Below are positions 9,379 to 18,886 of a stretch of 64,000 bases of DNA, piece by piece. The stretch is taken from assembly GCF_016464305.1 (NCBI RefSeq), contig NZ_JAEIOJ010000018.1:1-64000 (forward strand), read 5' to 3'. The notes under the pieces are model-generated. The model worked only from the letters and a program-made list of their open reading frames with translations, was not told the DNA's origin and did not search any database. Origin of the DNA: Umezawaea beigongshangensis (GTDB taxonomy: Bacteria; Actinomycetota; Actinomycetes; Mycobacteriales; Pseudonocardiaceae). Positions within the stretch are counted from its first letter, which is position 1. Each line of letters opens with the position of its first letter. The position numbers were made by a program, and so were the translations under genes.

Positions 9379-10310
9379 TCTCCCTGCGCTACCACCTCGT
9401 CTCCGTCGCGGCGGTCTTCCTGGCGCTGGCCGCGGGCGTCGTCCTGGGCTCCACGGCGATCAGCGGTCGTCTGCTGTCCGGGCTCAGCGAGGACAACACC
9501 TCGCTGGGCGAGGAGATCAGCGGGTTGCAGGCCGAGCGCGACGCGCTGGGCGCGAAGCTCGCCGAGGCAGACCTGTTCGCCACCTCCGTGGGACCGCTGG
9601 CGGTGCGGGGGCAGCTCACCGATCGCACGGTGGTCGTCGTGACGACCTCCGACGCCCGTCCCGGTGACCGCGACGCGCTCGCCGAGCTGCTGGAGTCCGC
9701 CGGCGCCACCGTCACCGGCGAGCTCCAGCTCACCGAGTCCTTCACCGACCCGGACGAGGCCGACCAGCTGCTGGACCTGGTGGCGCGGCTGCAACCGGCC
9801 GGCACCCGCCTGCCCACGGCCGCCGATCCCGGCACGCGCGCCGGCGGGCTGCTGGGGTCGCTGCTGCTGCTGAACGAGAAGTCGGAGCCGCAGGCGTCCG
9901 CCGACGAGACCGCCGCCGCGCTCAGCGGCCTGTCCAGCGCCGGGTTCGTCAAGCAGGGGCCCGGTCTGCGCCCGGCCCACCTCGCCGTGGTGCTCACCGG
10001 CGGCGCCGTGGCGGCGGACTCCGCGGCCGACCGGGCGGCCACGATCGCCCGGTTCGCCACGCAGCTCGACCGCTCGGGCGCGGGCGCGGTCCTCGCGGGC
10101 GGCGGCGGTTGCGCCGACGGCACCGGGGCGGTGGGCGCGGTGCGCGCCGACACGTCGGCCACGTCCGTGCTGTCCACGGTCGACAGCCTCGACACGCCGG
10201 CCGGGCGGATCGTCGTGGTGCTCGCGCTGCGGGAGCAGCTGGACGGCGGAGCTGGCCGCTACGGGGTCGCGGGCAACGCGGAGGCCGCGTCTCCGGGCGT
10301 CGCGAGCTGA
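9375..10310 (+). CDS. mctB: MctB/SteB-type envelope protein
   Basis: A 311-residue protein with an N-terminal membrane anchor (residues 8-28) followed by a coiled coil (about 38-62) and a secreted domain. This is the Rv1698 family, called MctB (copper export) in mycobacteria and SteB (partner of SteA) in corynebacteria. The SteB role is supported by tight coupling to steA. Both are compatible with a periplasmic domain. Metal ligands are not obvious here, so I favour the cell-separation role while noting that the copper role is established for the mycobacterial member. Confidence 0.88.
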   Translation: MISLRYHLVSVAAVFLALAAGVVLGSTAISGRLLSGLSEDNTSLGEEISGLQAERDALGAKLAEADLFATSVGPLAVRGQLTDRTVVVVTTSDARPGDRDALAELLESAGATVTGELQLTESFTDPDEADQLLDLVARLQPAGTRLPTAADPGTRAGGLLGSLLLLNEKSEPQASADETAAALSGLSSAGFVKQGPGLRPAHLAVVLTGGAVAADSAADRAATIARFATQLDRSGAGAVLAGGGGCADGTGAVGAVRADTSATSVLSTVDSLDTPAGRIVVVLALREQLDGGAGRYGVAGNAEAASPGVAS

Positions 10311-10462
10311 GCGCTGCGCCGTACGGGTGACGGGCGGGCCGGGTCGTGGTGCGCTGGGTGACCGGGGACGTGTTAGCGTTGGGGCCCGTGGACAGGGAGG
10401 ACGTCGAAGCCTCCCGGCAAATCTAGAACCAGCCTCGGCTGTGGACCACGGGAGCCTCGTTG

Positions 10463-12160
10463 GTGCTTCAAGCACGTACGACCAAGCACGTTTTCGTCAC
10501 CGGGGGCGTCGCCTCCTCCCTCGGCAAGGGGCTCACCGCGTCCAGCCTCGGTCAGTTGCTGACCTCGCGCGGACTGCGGGTCACCATGCAGAAGCTCGAC
10601 CCCTACCTGAACGTGGACCCCGGAACGATGAACCCGTTCCAGCACGGCGAGGTGTTCGTCACCGAGGACGGGGCCGAGACCGACCTGGACATCGGTCACT
10701 ACGAGCGGTTCCTGGCTCGTGACCTGTCCGGCGAAGCCAACGTCACCACCGGTCAGGTGTACTCCGAGGTGATCGCCAAGGAGCGGCGGGGCGAGTACCT
10801 GGGCGACACCGTCCAGGTGATCCCGCACATCACCGACGAGATCAAGCGGCGCATCCGCGCGATGGCCGAACCCGACGCCGAGGGCCTCGTGCCCGACGTC
10901 GTGATCACCGAGGTCGGCGGGACCGTCGGCGACATCGAGTCGTTGCCGTTCCTGGAGGCCGCCCGCCAGGTGCGTCACGACGTGGGCCGCGACAACGTGT
11001 TCTTCCTGCACGTGTCGCTGGTGCCCTACCTCGCGCCGTCGGGTGAGCTGAAGACCAAGCCGACGCAGCACTCCGTCGCCGCGCTGCGCAACATCGGCAT
11101 CCAGCCCGACGCCATCGTGTGCCGGGCGGACCGGGAGATCCCCGACGCGCTCAAGCGCAAGATCGCGCTGATGTGCGACGTGGACACCGACGCCGTCGTC
11201 GCGGCCGTCGACGCGCCGTCGATCTACGACATCCCGAAGGTCGTGCACGCCGAGGGCCTGGACGCCTACGTCGTGCGCCGTCTCGACCTGCCGTTCCGCG
11301 AGGTCGACTGGACGGTGTGGGGCGACCTGCTGGACCGGGTGCACAACCCGTCGGAGACCGTGCGCATCGGCCTGGTCGGCAAGTACGTCGACCTGCCCGA
11401 CGCGTACCTGTCGGTCACCGAGGCGCTGCGCGCCGGCGGGTTCGCGCACCGGGCCAAGGTGCAGGTCGTGTGGGTGCCGTCGGACGACTGCCGCACGCCG
11501 AGCGGTGCGGCGCAGGCACTGGCGGGCCTGGACGGCGTGCTGATCCCCGGCGGGTTCGGCGTGCGCGGCATCGAGGGCAAGATCGACGCCATCACCCACG
11601 CCCGCACCAGGGGCGTCCCCGTGCTGGGGCTGTGCCTGGGGTTGCAGTGCGTGGTCATCGAGGCGGCGCGCAACCTCGCGGGGATCGCCGAGGCGAACTC
11701 GGCGGAGTTCGAGGAGACCACGCCGGAGCCGGTCATCAGCACGATGGCCGACCAGCAGGACGTGGTGGCCGGTGAGCGCGACATGGGCGGCACGATGCGG
11801 CTGGGCGCGTACCCGGCGAAGCTCCTGCCGGGGTCCGTCACCGCCGCCGCCTACGGCTCCACCGACGTCTCCGAGCGGCACCGGCACCGCTACGAGGTCA
11901 ACAACGCCTACCGCGACCGCCTGTCCGCGGCCGGGCTGGTGTTCTCCGGCACCTCCCCGGACGGCCGCCTGGTCGAGTTCGTGGAGCTGCCCGCCGACGT
12001 GCACCCGTTCTTCGTGGCCACGCAGGCGCACCCGGAGCTCAAGAGCCGCCCGACGAAGCCGCACCCGCTGTTCGCGGCGTTCGTGCGGGCCGCGCTGGAC
12101 TACCGGCTCGCCGAGCGCCTGCCCGTGGAGCTGCCGGAGAAGGCGGGGGTCGGCCAGTGA
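10463..12160 (+). CDS. pyrG: CTP synthase
   Basis: A 565-residue glutamine-dependent CTP synthase converting UTP to CTP. The N-terminal synthetase domain shows the SSLGKG phosphate loop near residue 18 and the conserved [11 protein letters not shown] stretch. The C-terminal class I glutamine amidotransferase has its nucleophile cysteine in GLCLGLQ near residue 391. Possible starts are TTG at 10460 and GTG at 10463. GTG was preferred because the GGGAG at 10450-10454 lies 8 bases upstream. The leader of about 150 bases contains a TAGCGT -10-like element at 10374. It overlaps the NUDIX gene by 4 bases. Confidence 0.97.
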   Translation: MLQARTTKHVFVTGGVASSLGKGLTASSLGQLLTSRGLRVTMQKLDPYLNVDPGTMNPFQHGEVFVTEDGAETDLDIGHYERFLARDLSGEANVTTGQVYSEVIAKERRGEYLGDTVQVIPHITDEIKRRIRAMAEPDAEGLVPDVVITEVGGTVGDIESLPFLEAARQVRHDVGRDNVFFLHVSLVPYLAPSGELKTKPTQHSVAALRNIGIQPDAIVCRADREIPDALKRKIALMCDVDTDAVVAAVDAPSIYDIPKVVHAEGLDAYVVRRLDLPFREVDWTVWGDLLDRVHNPSETVRIGLVGKYVDLPDAYLSVTEALRAGGFAHRAKVQVVWVPSDDCRTPSGAAQALAGLDGVLIPGGFGVRGIEGKIDAITHARTRGVPVLGLCLGLQCVVIEAARNLAGIAEANSAEFEETTPEPVISTMADQQDVVAGERDMGGTMRLGAYPAKLLPGSVTAAAYGSTDVSERHRHRYEVNNAYRDRLSAAGLVFSGTSPDGRLVEFVELPADVHPFFVATQAHPELKSRPTKPHPLFAAFVRAALDYRLAERLPVELPEKAGVGQ

Positions 12161-12780
12161 GCGCACCGGGGGCCAGGCACGAGTTCACGACCGTGTCCAG
12201 CACCGACGTCCACGTGGGTCGCGTCGTGGCGCTGCGGGTGGACGAGGTCGCCATGCCCGGTGGCGGCACCGCGAAGCGCGAGGTCGTCGAGCACCTGGGC
12301 GCGGTGGCCGTGGCGGCCGTGGACGAGCAGGACCGCGTCGTGCTGATCCACCAGTACCGGCACCCGCTGGGCAAGCGCATCCGGGAGCTGCCGGCCGGGC
12401 TGCTCGACGCCGAGGGGGAGAACCCCGTCGACGCCGCGCGCCGCGAACTGGCCGAGGAGGTCGGGCTGGCCGCGGCGGAGTGGTCGACGCTGGTCGACGT
12501 GGCCGCCTCGCCCGGGTTCACCGACGAGGTCGTGCGGGTGTTCCTGGCCCGCGGGCTGAGCGAGGTGGACCGCGAGGTCATGGGCGAGGAGGAGGCGGAC
12601 CTGGAGGCCGAGCGCGTGCCCCTGGACCGCGCCGTGGACATGGCACTGGCCGGGGAGATCGTGAACGGCGCGGCCGTGGCCGGTCTCCTGGCCGCGCAGG
12701 CCGTGCTGGCCGGGCGCGCGCGGCCCCGGCCGGCCGACGCGCCCTTCACCGACCGGCCGACGCGCTTCGCGTCCCGCTAG
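12157..12780 (+). CDS. NUDIX hydrolase (ADP-ribose pyrophosphatase type)
   Basis: A 207-residue NUDIX protein with a complete box at residues 81-104, including REL-AEE-GL. The hydrophobic arrangement around it resembles ADP-ribose pyrophosphatases, which clear free ADP-ribose. It starts with GTG overlapping the pyrG stop and occupies the position of Rv1700. In mycobacteria the next gene is xerD. Here a terminator follows instead. Confidence 0.9.
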   Translation: MSAPGARHEFTTVSSTDVHVGRVVALRVDEVAMPGGGTAKREVVEHLGAVAVAAVDEQDRVVLIHQYRHPLGKRIRELPAGLLDAEGENPVDAARRELAEEVGLAAAEWSTLVDVAASPGFTDEVVRVFLARGLSEVDREVMGEEEADLEAERVPLDRAVDMALAGEIVNGAAVAGLLAAQAVLAGRARPRPADAPFTDRPTRFASR

Positions 12781-12786
12781 GGAGCG

Positions 12787-12824
12787 CGCCGCTGGTCCTG
12801 GCGTTCGTGTCAGGACCAGCGGCG
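12787..12824. terminator. Bidirectional terminator, NUDIX/SDR
   Basis: A perfect 14-bp stem (12787-12800 with 12811-12824) with a 10-base loop lies between two convergent genes. The TGA of the SDR gene is at the edge of the right arm. It can serve both strands. Confidence 0.82.
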
Positions 12825-13592
12825 GAAGCCACCCTCGCTGTTGACGACCTGACCGGTGACCCACCGGCCCTCGTCCGACACCAGCCAGGCGATCAGCCGG
12901 GCCGGGTCGTCGGGCTGCCCCCACCGACCGCCGGGGAAGCGGCGAGCCACGCGGTGCAGGTCCTCCGGCGAGGCGTAGCCGGTGTCCACCGGGCCGGGGT
13001 TGACCGCGTTCACGGTGATGCCCCGGTCGGCGAGCGCGTCGGCGATCGTCGGCGTGATCGACGCCAGCGCGCCCTTGCTGGCCGCGTAGGCGATCTCGTC
13101 CACCATCGGCCCGAGGTCCTGACCGGAGGTCAGGAACACCACCCGGCCCCCGTCGCGGTCGTCGTGCTGCGCCGCGAACGCTTGCGCCAGCAGGATCGAC
13201 GAGCGCGTGTTGACCGCGTGGTGGGCGTCCAGCATCGCCGCGTCGAGCGTGCCCAGCGGGCCGTCGCCGCCGCTGAGCGCGTGGTTGCACACCAGCGCGT
13301 CGACGTGGCCGAACCCGGACACCGCGGCGTCGACCAGGTGCTCGGGCGCTCCGGGAGCGGTCAGGTCGAGTCCCAGGTGCCGCACGCGGACGCCGACGGC
13401 GGTGAGATCGGCGGCGATGGCGTCGGGACCGTCCGGGTCGGCGCCCCACGGCTGCTCGCGGTCGTGCGGCACGTGGTGGTGCAGGAACAGGTCGGCGCCC
13501 AGTTCGGCGAGCCGCGTGGCGACGGCGTGGCCGATGCCGGCTCGCCTGCTCACGCCGGTGATCAGGGCGACGCGGCCCCGCAGCGAGGTCAC
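12810..13592 (-). CDS. Short-chain dehydrogenase/reductase
   Basis: A 260-residue classical SDR with a Rossmann fold. The cofactor motif TGVSRRAGIG is near residues 11-20, the catalytic Ser in FLTSG, and the Tyr-Lys pair Y169/K173 in YAASKGA. The usual NNAG is replaced by CNHA. The position of the cofactor loop arginines suggests NADP. It resembles 3-oxoacyl-ACP reductase-like SDRs, but the substrate cannot be told. The GTG at 13592 was chosen because upstream in-frame sequence lies over the divergent DUF2752 promoter. It interrupts the ancestral NUDIX-parA order. Confidence 0.88.
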   Translation of the reverse strand: MTSLRGRVALITGVSRRAGIGHAVATRLAELGADLFLHHHVPHDREQPWGADPDGPDAIAADLTAVGVRVRHLGLDLTAPGAPEHLVDAAVSGFGHVDALVCNHALSGGDGPLGTLDAAMLDAHHAVNTRSSILLAQAFAAQHDDRDGGRVVFLTSGQDLGPMVDEIAYAASKGALASITPTIADALADRGITVNAVNPGPVDTGYASPEDLHRVARRFPGGRWGQPDDPARLIAWLVSDEGRWVTGQVVNSEGGFRRWS

Positions 13593-13685
13593 GAGGTGCT
13601 CTCGGAGGACGGGGGGCCTGGACGGGTCGGCCCGTACGGTGGGGGAGGCTGTCGCGGGTGGATCACCAGGGGGAGGGTAGAGGAG

Positions 13686-14087
13686 ATGGCGGGTGCCGGT
13701 GCTCGATCCGGACGATCGGCCGCGGGACCCCTCGCGGTCGCGCTCGGCGCGGTCGCGAGCGCGGGCGTGCTGCTGTTCGTCGACCCCTCGGAGCCGGGGT
13801 CGTGGCTGCCCCGCTGCCCGTTCCACGCGCTGACCGGACTGAACTGTCCCGGCTGCGGCGGCACGCGTATGGCGCACGCCCTGCTGCACGGCGACCTGGC
13901 CGCCGCGTTCGGGTTCAACGCCCTGCTGCTCGTGGTGGGCCTGCCGCTGCTGGCGTGGCTGTGGGTGCGGTGGTTGCGCGCGGCGCGGCGCGGCGAGCGG
14001 ACACCGCAGGTGCCGCGGGCGGTCGTCGTCCCCGCGCTGGTGGTGGCGGTCGGCTGGACCGTGGTGCGCAACCTCGCCGGGTGGTGA
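13686..14087 (+). CDS. DUF2752 membrane protein
   Basis: A 133-residue membrane protein with the DUF2752 signature: C44-x5-LTG-x2-C54-x2-C57-GGTR, placed after a first helix at about 14-33. Two more helices follow (about 72-90 and 108-126). The cysteine motif suggests metal or thiol chemistry at the membrane, but function is unknown. The ATG at 13686 has AGGAG directly before it and GGGAGG 9 bases upstream. It is transcribed divergently from the SDR gene. Confidence 0.87.
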   Translation: MAGAGARSGRSAAGPLAVALGAVASAGVLLFVDPSEPGSWLPRCPFHALTGLNCPGCGGTRMAHALLHGDLAAAFGFNALLLVVGLPLLAWLWVRWLRAARRGERTPQVPRAVVVPALVVAVGWTVVRNLAGW

Positions 14088-14096
14088 GACCGGCGG

Positions 14097-14717
14097 TCAG
14101 TCGCGCAGCTTGCGGCCCTGCGCGTCCGTGCCGCCGTTGACCAGCAGGACGACCCCGTCGACCAGGGACCAGATCCCGAATCCGCCGCAGGTCACGAGTT
14201 GCAGGACGCCCAGGACCGTGTGGCCGGTGTAGAAGCGGCCGATGCCGAAGTAGCCGAGGAAGAGCTGGAGGATTCCCGCGACGATCTTCGACTTCTCCGA
14301 CAGCGGCTGGCCGGTGAGCGGGTCCCGGCCCCACGGCGCACCGGGGTCGTACCCCACCGGCTGCGGCGGGCCGTACCGGGTGGTCGGGTAGCCGTGCGGG
14401 CCGCTGGGCGGCCCGACGTGCGGGGGAGGCGCGGGGAACGCGTGCGGGCCGGACGGCGGGCCGAACGTCGCGGTGGGCGGCATCGAGCCCAGCGGCGGCA
14501 CGGGCGGCGCGAGGAACGCCGGGTGCGGCGCGGGCAGGTCGGCGAACAGCGCGCCCAGCTCGGGCAGCGTCTGACCGGCGGAGGCGCGGCCGACGCGCTC
14601 CTCGAACTCGTCGAGCGCGAGACGACCCGCCGCGTAGTGGTCGTTCAACGCGCGGATCGCGGACTCCCGCTCGGCGTCGCCGATGCGCATCGAGTTCGGG
14701 TCGAAGGGTGCTGACAC
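14097..14717 (-). CDS. DUF1707-TM2 domain membrane protein
   Basis: A 206-residue protein. Residues about 10-60 form a DUF1707 domain (MRIGDAERE start, then an ALDEFEERV stretch), which is common at the N-terminus of actinobacterial membrane proteins. A proline/glycine-rich linker follows, then a C-terminal TM2 domain of two helices (about 143-190) with the GxxGxxRFYTG motif. Function is unknown. The GTG at 14717 gives a nine-residue extension before MRIG. The ATG at 14690 is equally possible. It converges with the DUF2752 gene. Confidence 0.87.
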   Translation of the reverse strand: MSAPFDPNSMRIGDAERESAIRALNDHYAAGRLALDEFEERVGRASAGQTLPELGALFADLPAPHPAFLAPPVPPLGSMPPTATFGPPSGPHAFPAPPPHVGPPSGPHGYPTTRYGPPQPVGYDPGAPWGRDPLTGQPLSEKSKIVAGILQLFLGYFGIGRFYTGHTVLGVLQLVTCGGFGIWSLVDGVVLLVNGGTDAQGRKLRD

Positions 14718-14871
14718 CCGCTCACGGTAACGGATCGTCCCCGCTCAGCGGGGCGTTGTGACGGGAAACCGGCGCGCGCGACGACGTGCGCTGGACAGGT
14801 CTGGGGACATTTCGTGTCACTTCGTAACGGAGTTCCTGTCACAGCCGTCGTCGCACCGGTACGGTGTTTTC

Positions 14872-15192
14872 GTGCCGAACTTGGAGGAGCCGCAGAGATC
14901 GCACATCGAACTCGCCGGGGTCCTGCACGCGCTGAGCGACCCGACGAGGCTCAGGGTGGTGCGTCAGATCCAGGCGAACGGCGAACAGCTGTGCGGCGAC
15001 TTCGCCGTCGGCGTCGCGAAGTCCACGCTGTCCCAGCACCTGAGGGTGCTGCGGGAGAACGGCATCACCAGGACGCGCTGCTGCGGGAACCAGCGGTGGG
15101 TGTCGCTGCGCCGCGAAGACCTGGACGAGCTGTTCCCCGGACTGCTCGACGTGGTGCTCACCGCCGTGTCCCGGCCCGGTGTGCCCGTCTGA
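14872..15192 (+). CDS. ArsR-family winged-helix regulator
   Basis: A 106-residue ArsR-type repressor. LSDPTRLRVV is at residues 21-30 and the recognition helix KSTLSQHLRVLREN at 50-63. The classical metal-binding ELCVCDL is absent. Cysteines C41, C70 and C71 remain and could form a different sensor site. The GTG at 14872 has no ribosome binding site, but TACGGT at 14860-14865 is placed so that transcription could start at the GTG itself, suggesting a leaderless message. Its target is not evident from neighbours. Confidence 0.87.
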   Translation: MPNLEEPQRSHIELAGVLHALSDPTRLRVVRQIQANGEQLCGDFAVGVAKSTLSQHLRVLRENGITRTRCCGNQRWVSLRREDLDELFPGLLDVVLTAVSRPGVPV

Positions 15193-15312
15193 TCGGCGTG
15201 CGCGACGGATCGGCCGGCGTCCGCCCGGCGAGGCGCGTTGCCGCACCGCCGTCCTCGCCCTAGGCTGCGCCGGAGCGAGCGGACCGAGCGTCGAGAGGGT
15301 GCGGCAGGGGCC

Positions 15313-16299
15313 ATGTCATCACCGGAGCACGTGCACGGCGGGGAGATGCGCACCCCACCGCCGACGCACCCCGGTGTGCCCCGCGCGTCGGTGGACCTGA
15401 GCCTCGCGCCCCACGCGGCCCCGGTGGACGAGGACGCCCACGAGCAGGCGGAGGGCGAGATCGGTCCCACCGGCCGGCCCCTGCGCCACGTCGACGACCC
15501 GCGGCCCGTCGTCCGGCACGGCCCGGCGCAGATCCTCGCGATCTGCAACCAGAAGGGCGGCGTCGGCAAGACCACGTCCACGATCAACCTGGGCGCCGCG
15601 CTCGCCGAGTACGGCCGCCGCGTGCTGCTGGTCGACTTCGACCCGCAGGGCGCCCTGTCCGTCGGCCTGGGCGTGCAGCCCCACCACCTGGACCAGACGA
15701 TCTACAACGTGATCATGGAGCGCTCCGTCGGGGTGCAGGACGTGATCATGGACACCGGCGTGGAGGACATGCACCTCCTGCCCAGCAACATCGACCTGTC
15801 CGCCGCGGAGATCCAGCTGGTGTCCGAGGTCGGCCGCGAGCACACGCTGGTCCGCACCCTGCGCCCGGTGATCGACCTGTACGACTACGTGCTGGTCGAC
15901 TGCCAGCCCTCGCTCGGCCTGCTCACGGTCAACGCGCTCGCCGCCGCCGACGGGGTGCTCATCCCGCTGGAGTGCGAGTTCTTCAGCCTGCGCGGTGTCG
16001 CGCTGCTGATAGACACCATCGAGAAGGTCAGGGAGCGGTTGAACCCCAAGCTGGAGATCACCGGCATCCTCGCCACCATGTACGACCCGCGCACGCTGCA
16101 CTCGCGCGAGGTGATGGCGCGGGTGGTCGAGGCGTTCGGCGAGGTGGTGTTCGACACGGTGATCAACCGCACCGTCCGCTTCCCGGAGACCACGGTCGCC
16201 GGTGAGCCGATCACCAAGTGGGCGCCCCGCTCGGCCGGGGCGAAGGCGTACCGGGCGCTGGCCCGCGAGGTCCTGGCCCGCGAGGTGGCCGTCAGGTGA
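15313..16299 (+). CDS. ParA-family chromosome partitioning ATPase
   Basis: A 328-residue ParA/Soj-type ATPase. The deviant Walker A KGGVGKT is at residues 81-87, preceded by an unstructured extension of about 70 residues. Walker B-like VLVDCQPS is near 195. It matches Rv1708, a second ParA-like protein encoded with scpA and scpB rather than the oriC-linked soj/parB pair. It overlaps the next gene by 4 bases and heads a segregation operon. The ATG at 15313 was chosen over a later ATG at 15346. Confidence 0.93.
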   Translation: MSSPEHVHGGEMRTPPPTHPGVPRASVDLSLAPHAAPVDEDAHEQAEGEIGPTGRPLRHVDDPRPVVRHGPAQILAICNQKGGVGKTTSTINLGAALAEYGRRVLLVDFDPQGALSVGLGVQPHHLDQTIYNVIMERSVGVQDVIMDTGVEDMHLLPSNIDLSAAEIQLVSEVGREHTLVRTLRPVIDLYDYVLVDCQPSLGLLTVNALAAADGVLIPLECEFFSLRGVALLIDTIEKVRERLNPKLEITGILATMYDPRTLHSREVMARVVEAFGEVVFDTVINRTVRFPETTVAGEPITKWAPRSAGAKAYRALAREVLAREVAVR

Positions 16300-16625
16300 C
16301 CCGCCGCGCCTCCCTCCCCGGCGCGTCCGAGCTGTTCCGCCCGACCGGTCTCGCACGCACCACCTCGCAGGAACCGCGCGAGGCCGCGCCCGAGCGCGGG
16401 GGCAGCGGGCGGCAGAAGCACGACACGAAGATCACCGTCTACGTGTCCGACGAGGAGCTGCTCGCCCTGGAGCGGGCCAGGCTGGAACTGCGCGCCGCGC
16501 ACGGCCTGGTCGCCGACCGGGGCAGGGTGGTGCGCGAGGCCGTCGCCGTGCTGCTCGCCGACTTCGAGTCCCGCGGCGCGGACTCGCTCCTGGTGCGCGG
16601 GTTGCGCCAGGAGAACCAGCGGTGA
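16296..16625 (+). CDS. Ribbon-helix-helix-like small protein
   Basis: A 109-residue protein with a disordered N-terminal 40 residues. A segment at 44-92 starts with a short strand (KITVYVS) and continues with two helices, as in CopG/ribbon-helix-helix DNA-binding proteins. It is inserted between parA and scpA with 4-base overlaps on both sides, so it is co-translated with them. A DNA-binding adaptor for the ParA-like protein is a reasonable inference. I do not recognise an established name. Confidence 0.75.
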   Translation: MTRRASLPGASELFRPTGLARTTSQEPREAAPERGGSGRQKHDTKITVYVSDEELLALERARLELRAAHGLVADRGRVVREAVAVLLADFESRGADSLLVRGLRQENQR

Positions 16626-17461
16626 GCGAACGACCAGGACCGGTGGCGCACGAGGTGGCCGAGGGCCGCTTCACCGTCAAGCTCACCAACTTCGAGGGTC
16701 CGTTCGACCTGCTGCTCCAGCTCATCTCGCAGCACACCCTGGACGTCACCGAGGTGGCGCTGCACACCGTCACCGACGACTTCATCGCCCACCTCAGGGG
16801 CAGGGGCGAGGCGTGGGACCTCGACGAGACCACCGAGTTCCTCGTCATCGCCGCGACCCTGCTGGACCTCAAGGCGGCACGGCTGCTGCCCGCGGGCGAC
16901 GTGGAGGACGAGGAGGACCTGGCGCTGCTGGAAGCGCGGGACCTGCTGTTCGCGCGGCTGTTGCAGTACCGGGCGTACAAGCAGGTCGCCGCGCTGTTCG
17001 CCGAGCTGGAGCGCGGCGCGCTGCGCCGCTACCCCCGTTCGGTGGCGCTGGAGCAGCGCTTCGAGGGACTGCTGCCCGAGGTGATGCTGGGCGTCGGACC
17101 GGCGCAGTTCGCCGACGTCGCCGCCGCGGTGTTCCGCCCCAAGCCGCCGCCGTCGGTGTCGCTGTCGCACCTGCACGTCGCGCGGGTGTCCGTCCGCGAG
17201 CACGCCGCGCTGCTGCGCGTCCGGCTCGCCGAGGTCGGCGAGGCCACGTTCGCCGAGCTGACCGCGGACTGCGCCGAGACGCTGGAGGTCGTGGCCCGCT
17301 TCCTCGCGCTGCTGGAGCTGTACCGGGAGCAGGTGCTGGCGTTCGAGCAGCCGGACGCGCTGGAGGAGCTGCACGTCCGCTGGATCGGCGGAACGCTGGC
17401 GGAGGCACTCGCGCACGGCGGGCCGAGCCGGACCGACGAGGAGGAGGAGGAGTACGGGTGA
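16622..17461 (+). CDS. scpA: Segregation and condensation protein A
   Basis: A 279-residue kleisin subunit of the SMC-ScpA-ScpB condensin. The N-terminal sequence NFEGPFDLLLQLI near residue 22 is the family signature, the middle is helical, and the C-terminus ends in a winged-helix-like region and an acidic EEEEE tail. It starts with GTG overlapping the RHH-like gene by 4 bases and overlaps scpB by 4 bases. Confidence 0.96.
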   Translation: MSERPGPVAHEVAEGRFTVKLTNFEGPFDLLLQLISQHTLDVTEVALHTVTDDFIAHLRGRGEAWDLDETTEFLVIAATLLDLKAARLLPAGDVEDEEDLALLEARDLLFARLLQYRAYKQVAALFAELERGALRRYPRSVALEQRFEGLLPEVMLGVGPAQFADVAAAVFRPKPPPSVSLSHLHVARVSVREHAALLRVRLAEVGEATFAELTADCAETLEVVARFLALLELYREQVLAFEQPDALEELHVRWIGGTLAEALAHGGPSRTDEEEEEYG

Positions 17462-18147
17462 GCGACTCCGAGACACCGGCCGAGCCCGCCGGGGTGATGT
17501 CCACCGAGAAGGACGACACCGAGAAGGACGACACCGAGAAGGACGACGCCGAGAAGGATGTCACCGGAGCGGGTGACGTCGGAGAGGATTCGGCGCTGCC
17601 CGACCTGGAGGACGACGCCGAGTTCGAGGGCGCCCTGGAGTCGGTGCTGCTGGTCGTCGACTCGCCCGCGTCGGAGGAACTGCTGTCCTCCGCGCTCGGT
17701 CAGCCGGTGAATCGCGTCACGGCGACCCTGCGGCGGATGGCGGACCGCTACACCGGGTCCGGCAGCGGCATCGACCTGCGCAGAGCGGGTGACGGCTGGC
17801 GGTTCTACACCCGCGACCGGTACGCGCCGTTCGTGGAGAAACTGCTGCTCGACGGCCAGCGGGCCAAGCTCACGCGCGCCGCGCTGGAGACCCTGGCGGT
17901 GATCGCCTACCGGCAACCGGTCACCAGGGCGAGGATCGCCGCGGTCCGCGGGGTGAACGTCGACGGGGTGATCCGGACCCTCGTGGCGCGCGGCCTGATC
18001 GGGGAGACGGGCACCGACGGCGAGACAGGTGGCATCCTCTACCGGACGACCGAATTGTTTCTGGAGCGGTTGGGGCTGTCCTCACTGGCGGACCTGCCCC
18101 CGATCGCTCCCCTGTTGCCCGAAGTGGATGCGATCGACGATGTCTGA
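17458..18147 (+). CDS. scpB: Segregation and condensation protein B
   Basis: A 229-residue ScpB with two winged-helix domains, including the conserved ALETLAVIAYRQPV near residue 140. The N-terminal 50 residues are an acidic extension with a run of EKDD repeats at about 17-34, encoded by tandem 15-bp units. The partner is ScpA. The last 8 bases overlap the rluB start. Confidence 0.95.
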   Translation: MSDSETPAEPAGVMSTEKDDTEKDDTEKDDAEKDVTGAGDVGEDSALPDLEDDAEFEGALESVLLVVDSPASEELLSSALGQPVNRVTATLRRMADRYTGSGSGIDLRRAGDGWRFYTRDRYAPFVEKLLLDGQRAKLTRAALETLAVIAYRQPVTRARIAAVRGVNVDGVIRTLVARGLIGETGTDGETGGILYRTTELFLERLGLSSLADLPPIAPLLPEVDAIDDV

Positions 18148-18886
18148 ACTCAGTTCCCCGGCCGAGGGTGTGCGGCTGCAGAAGGTGCTCGCGAAAGCGG
18201 GCATCGCTTCGCGGCGCGTGTCCGAGGAGCTGATCGACCAGGGGCGTGTGCAGGTCGACGGGAAGGTGGTGCGCGAGCAGGGCCGCCGCATCGACCCCGA
18301 CAAGGCCGTGGTGCACGTCGACGGCGTGCGGGTGGTGCTGAACGACGAGGTCGTGACGATCGCCTTCAACAAGCCCAAGGGCGTGCTGTCGACGATGCAC
18401 GACGAGACGCACCGCCCCTGCGTCGGCGACTACCTGCACCAGCGCAAGGAGCGGCTGTTCCACGTCGGGCGCCTCGACGCGGACACCGAGGGCCTGCTGC
18501 TGCTCAGCAACGACGGCGAGCTGGCGCACCGCCTGATGCACCCGTCCTACAACGTCAGCAAGACCTACCTGGCCGAGGTGCCGGGGCCGGTCGCGCGCGA
18601 CGTGGGCAAGCGCCTGCGCTCGGGCATCGTCCTGGAGGACGGGCCGGTGAAGGTCGACTCGTTCAAGCTCGTCGACTCCATGCCGGGCAAGGCGCTCGTG
18701 GAACTCGTGCTGCACGAGGGCCGCAAGCACATCGTGCGTCGCCTGCTGGAGGAGGTCGGCTACCCGGTGCAGAGCCTGGTGCGCACGGCGATCGACCAGG
18801 TGTACCTCGGCAACCAGCGTCCCGGCTCGATGCGCGTCCTCAACCGGCAGGAGGTCGGCGCGCTCTACAAGGCCGTCGGCCTGTGA
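18140..18886 (+). CDS. rluB: 23S rRNA pseudouridine synthase B-like
   Basis: A 248-residue RsuA/RluB-family enzyme with an S4 domain (residues about 11-60) and the catalytic GRLDADTEG motif, nucleophile D113. It converts a uridine in rRNA to pseudouridine, most likely in 23S rRNA. The order scpA-scpB-rluB matches Rv1709-Rv1711. In mycobacteria cmk and der come next. Here the conserved block ends. Confidence 0.93.
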   Translation: MSELSSPAEGVRLQKVLAKAGIASRRVSEELIDQGRVQVDGKVVREQGRRIDPDKAVVHVDGVRVVLNDEVVTIAFNKPKGVLSTMHDETHRPCVGDYLHQRKERLFHVGRLDADTEGLLLLSNDGELAHRLMHPSYNVSKTYLAEVPGPVARDVGKRLRSGIVLEDGPVKVDSFKLVDSMPGKALVELVLHEGRKHIVRRLLEEVGYPVQSLVRTAIDQVYLGNQRPGSMRVLNRQEVGALYKAVGL

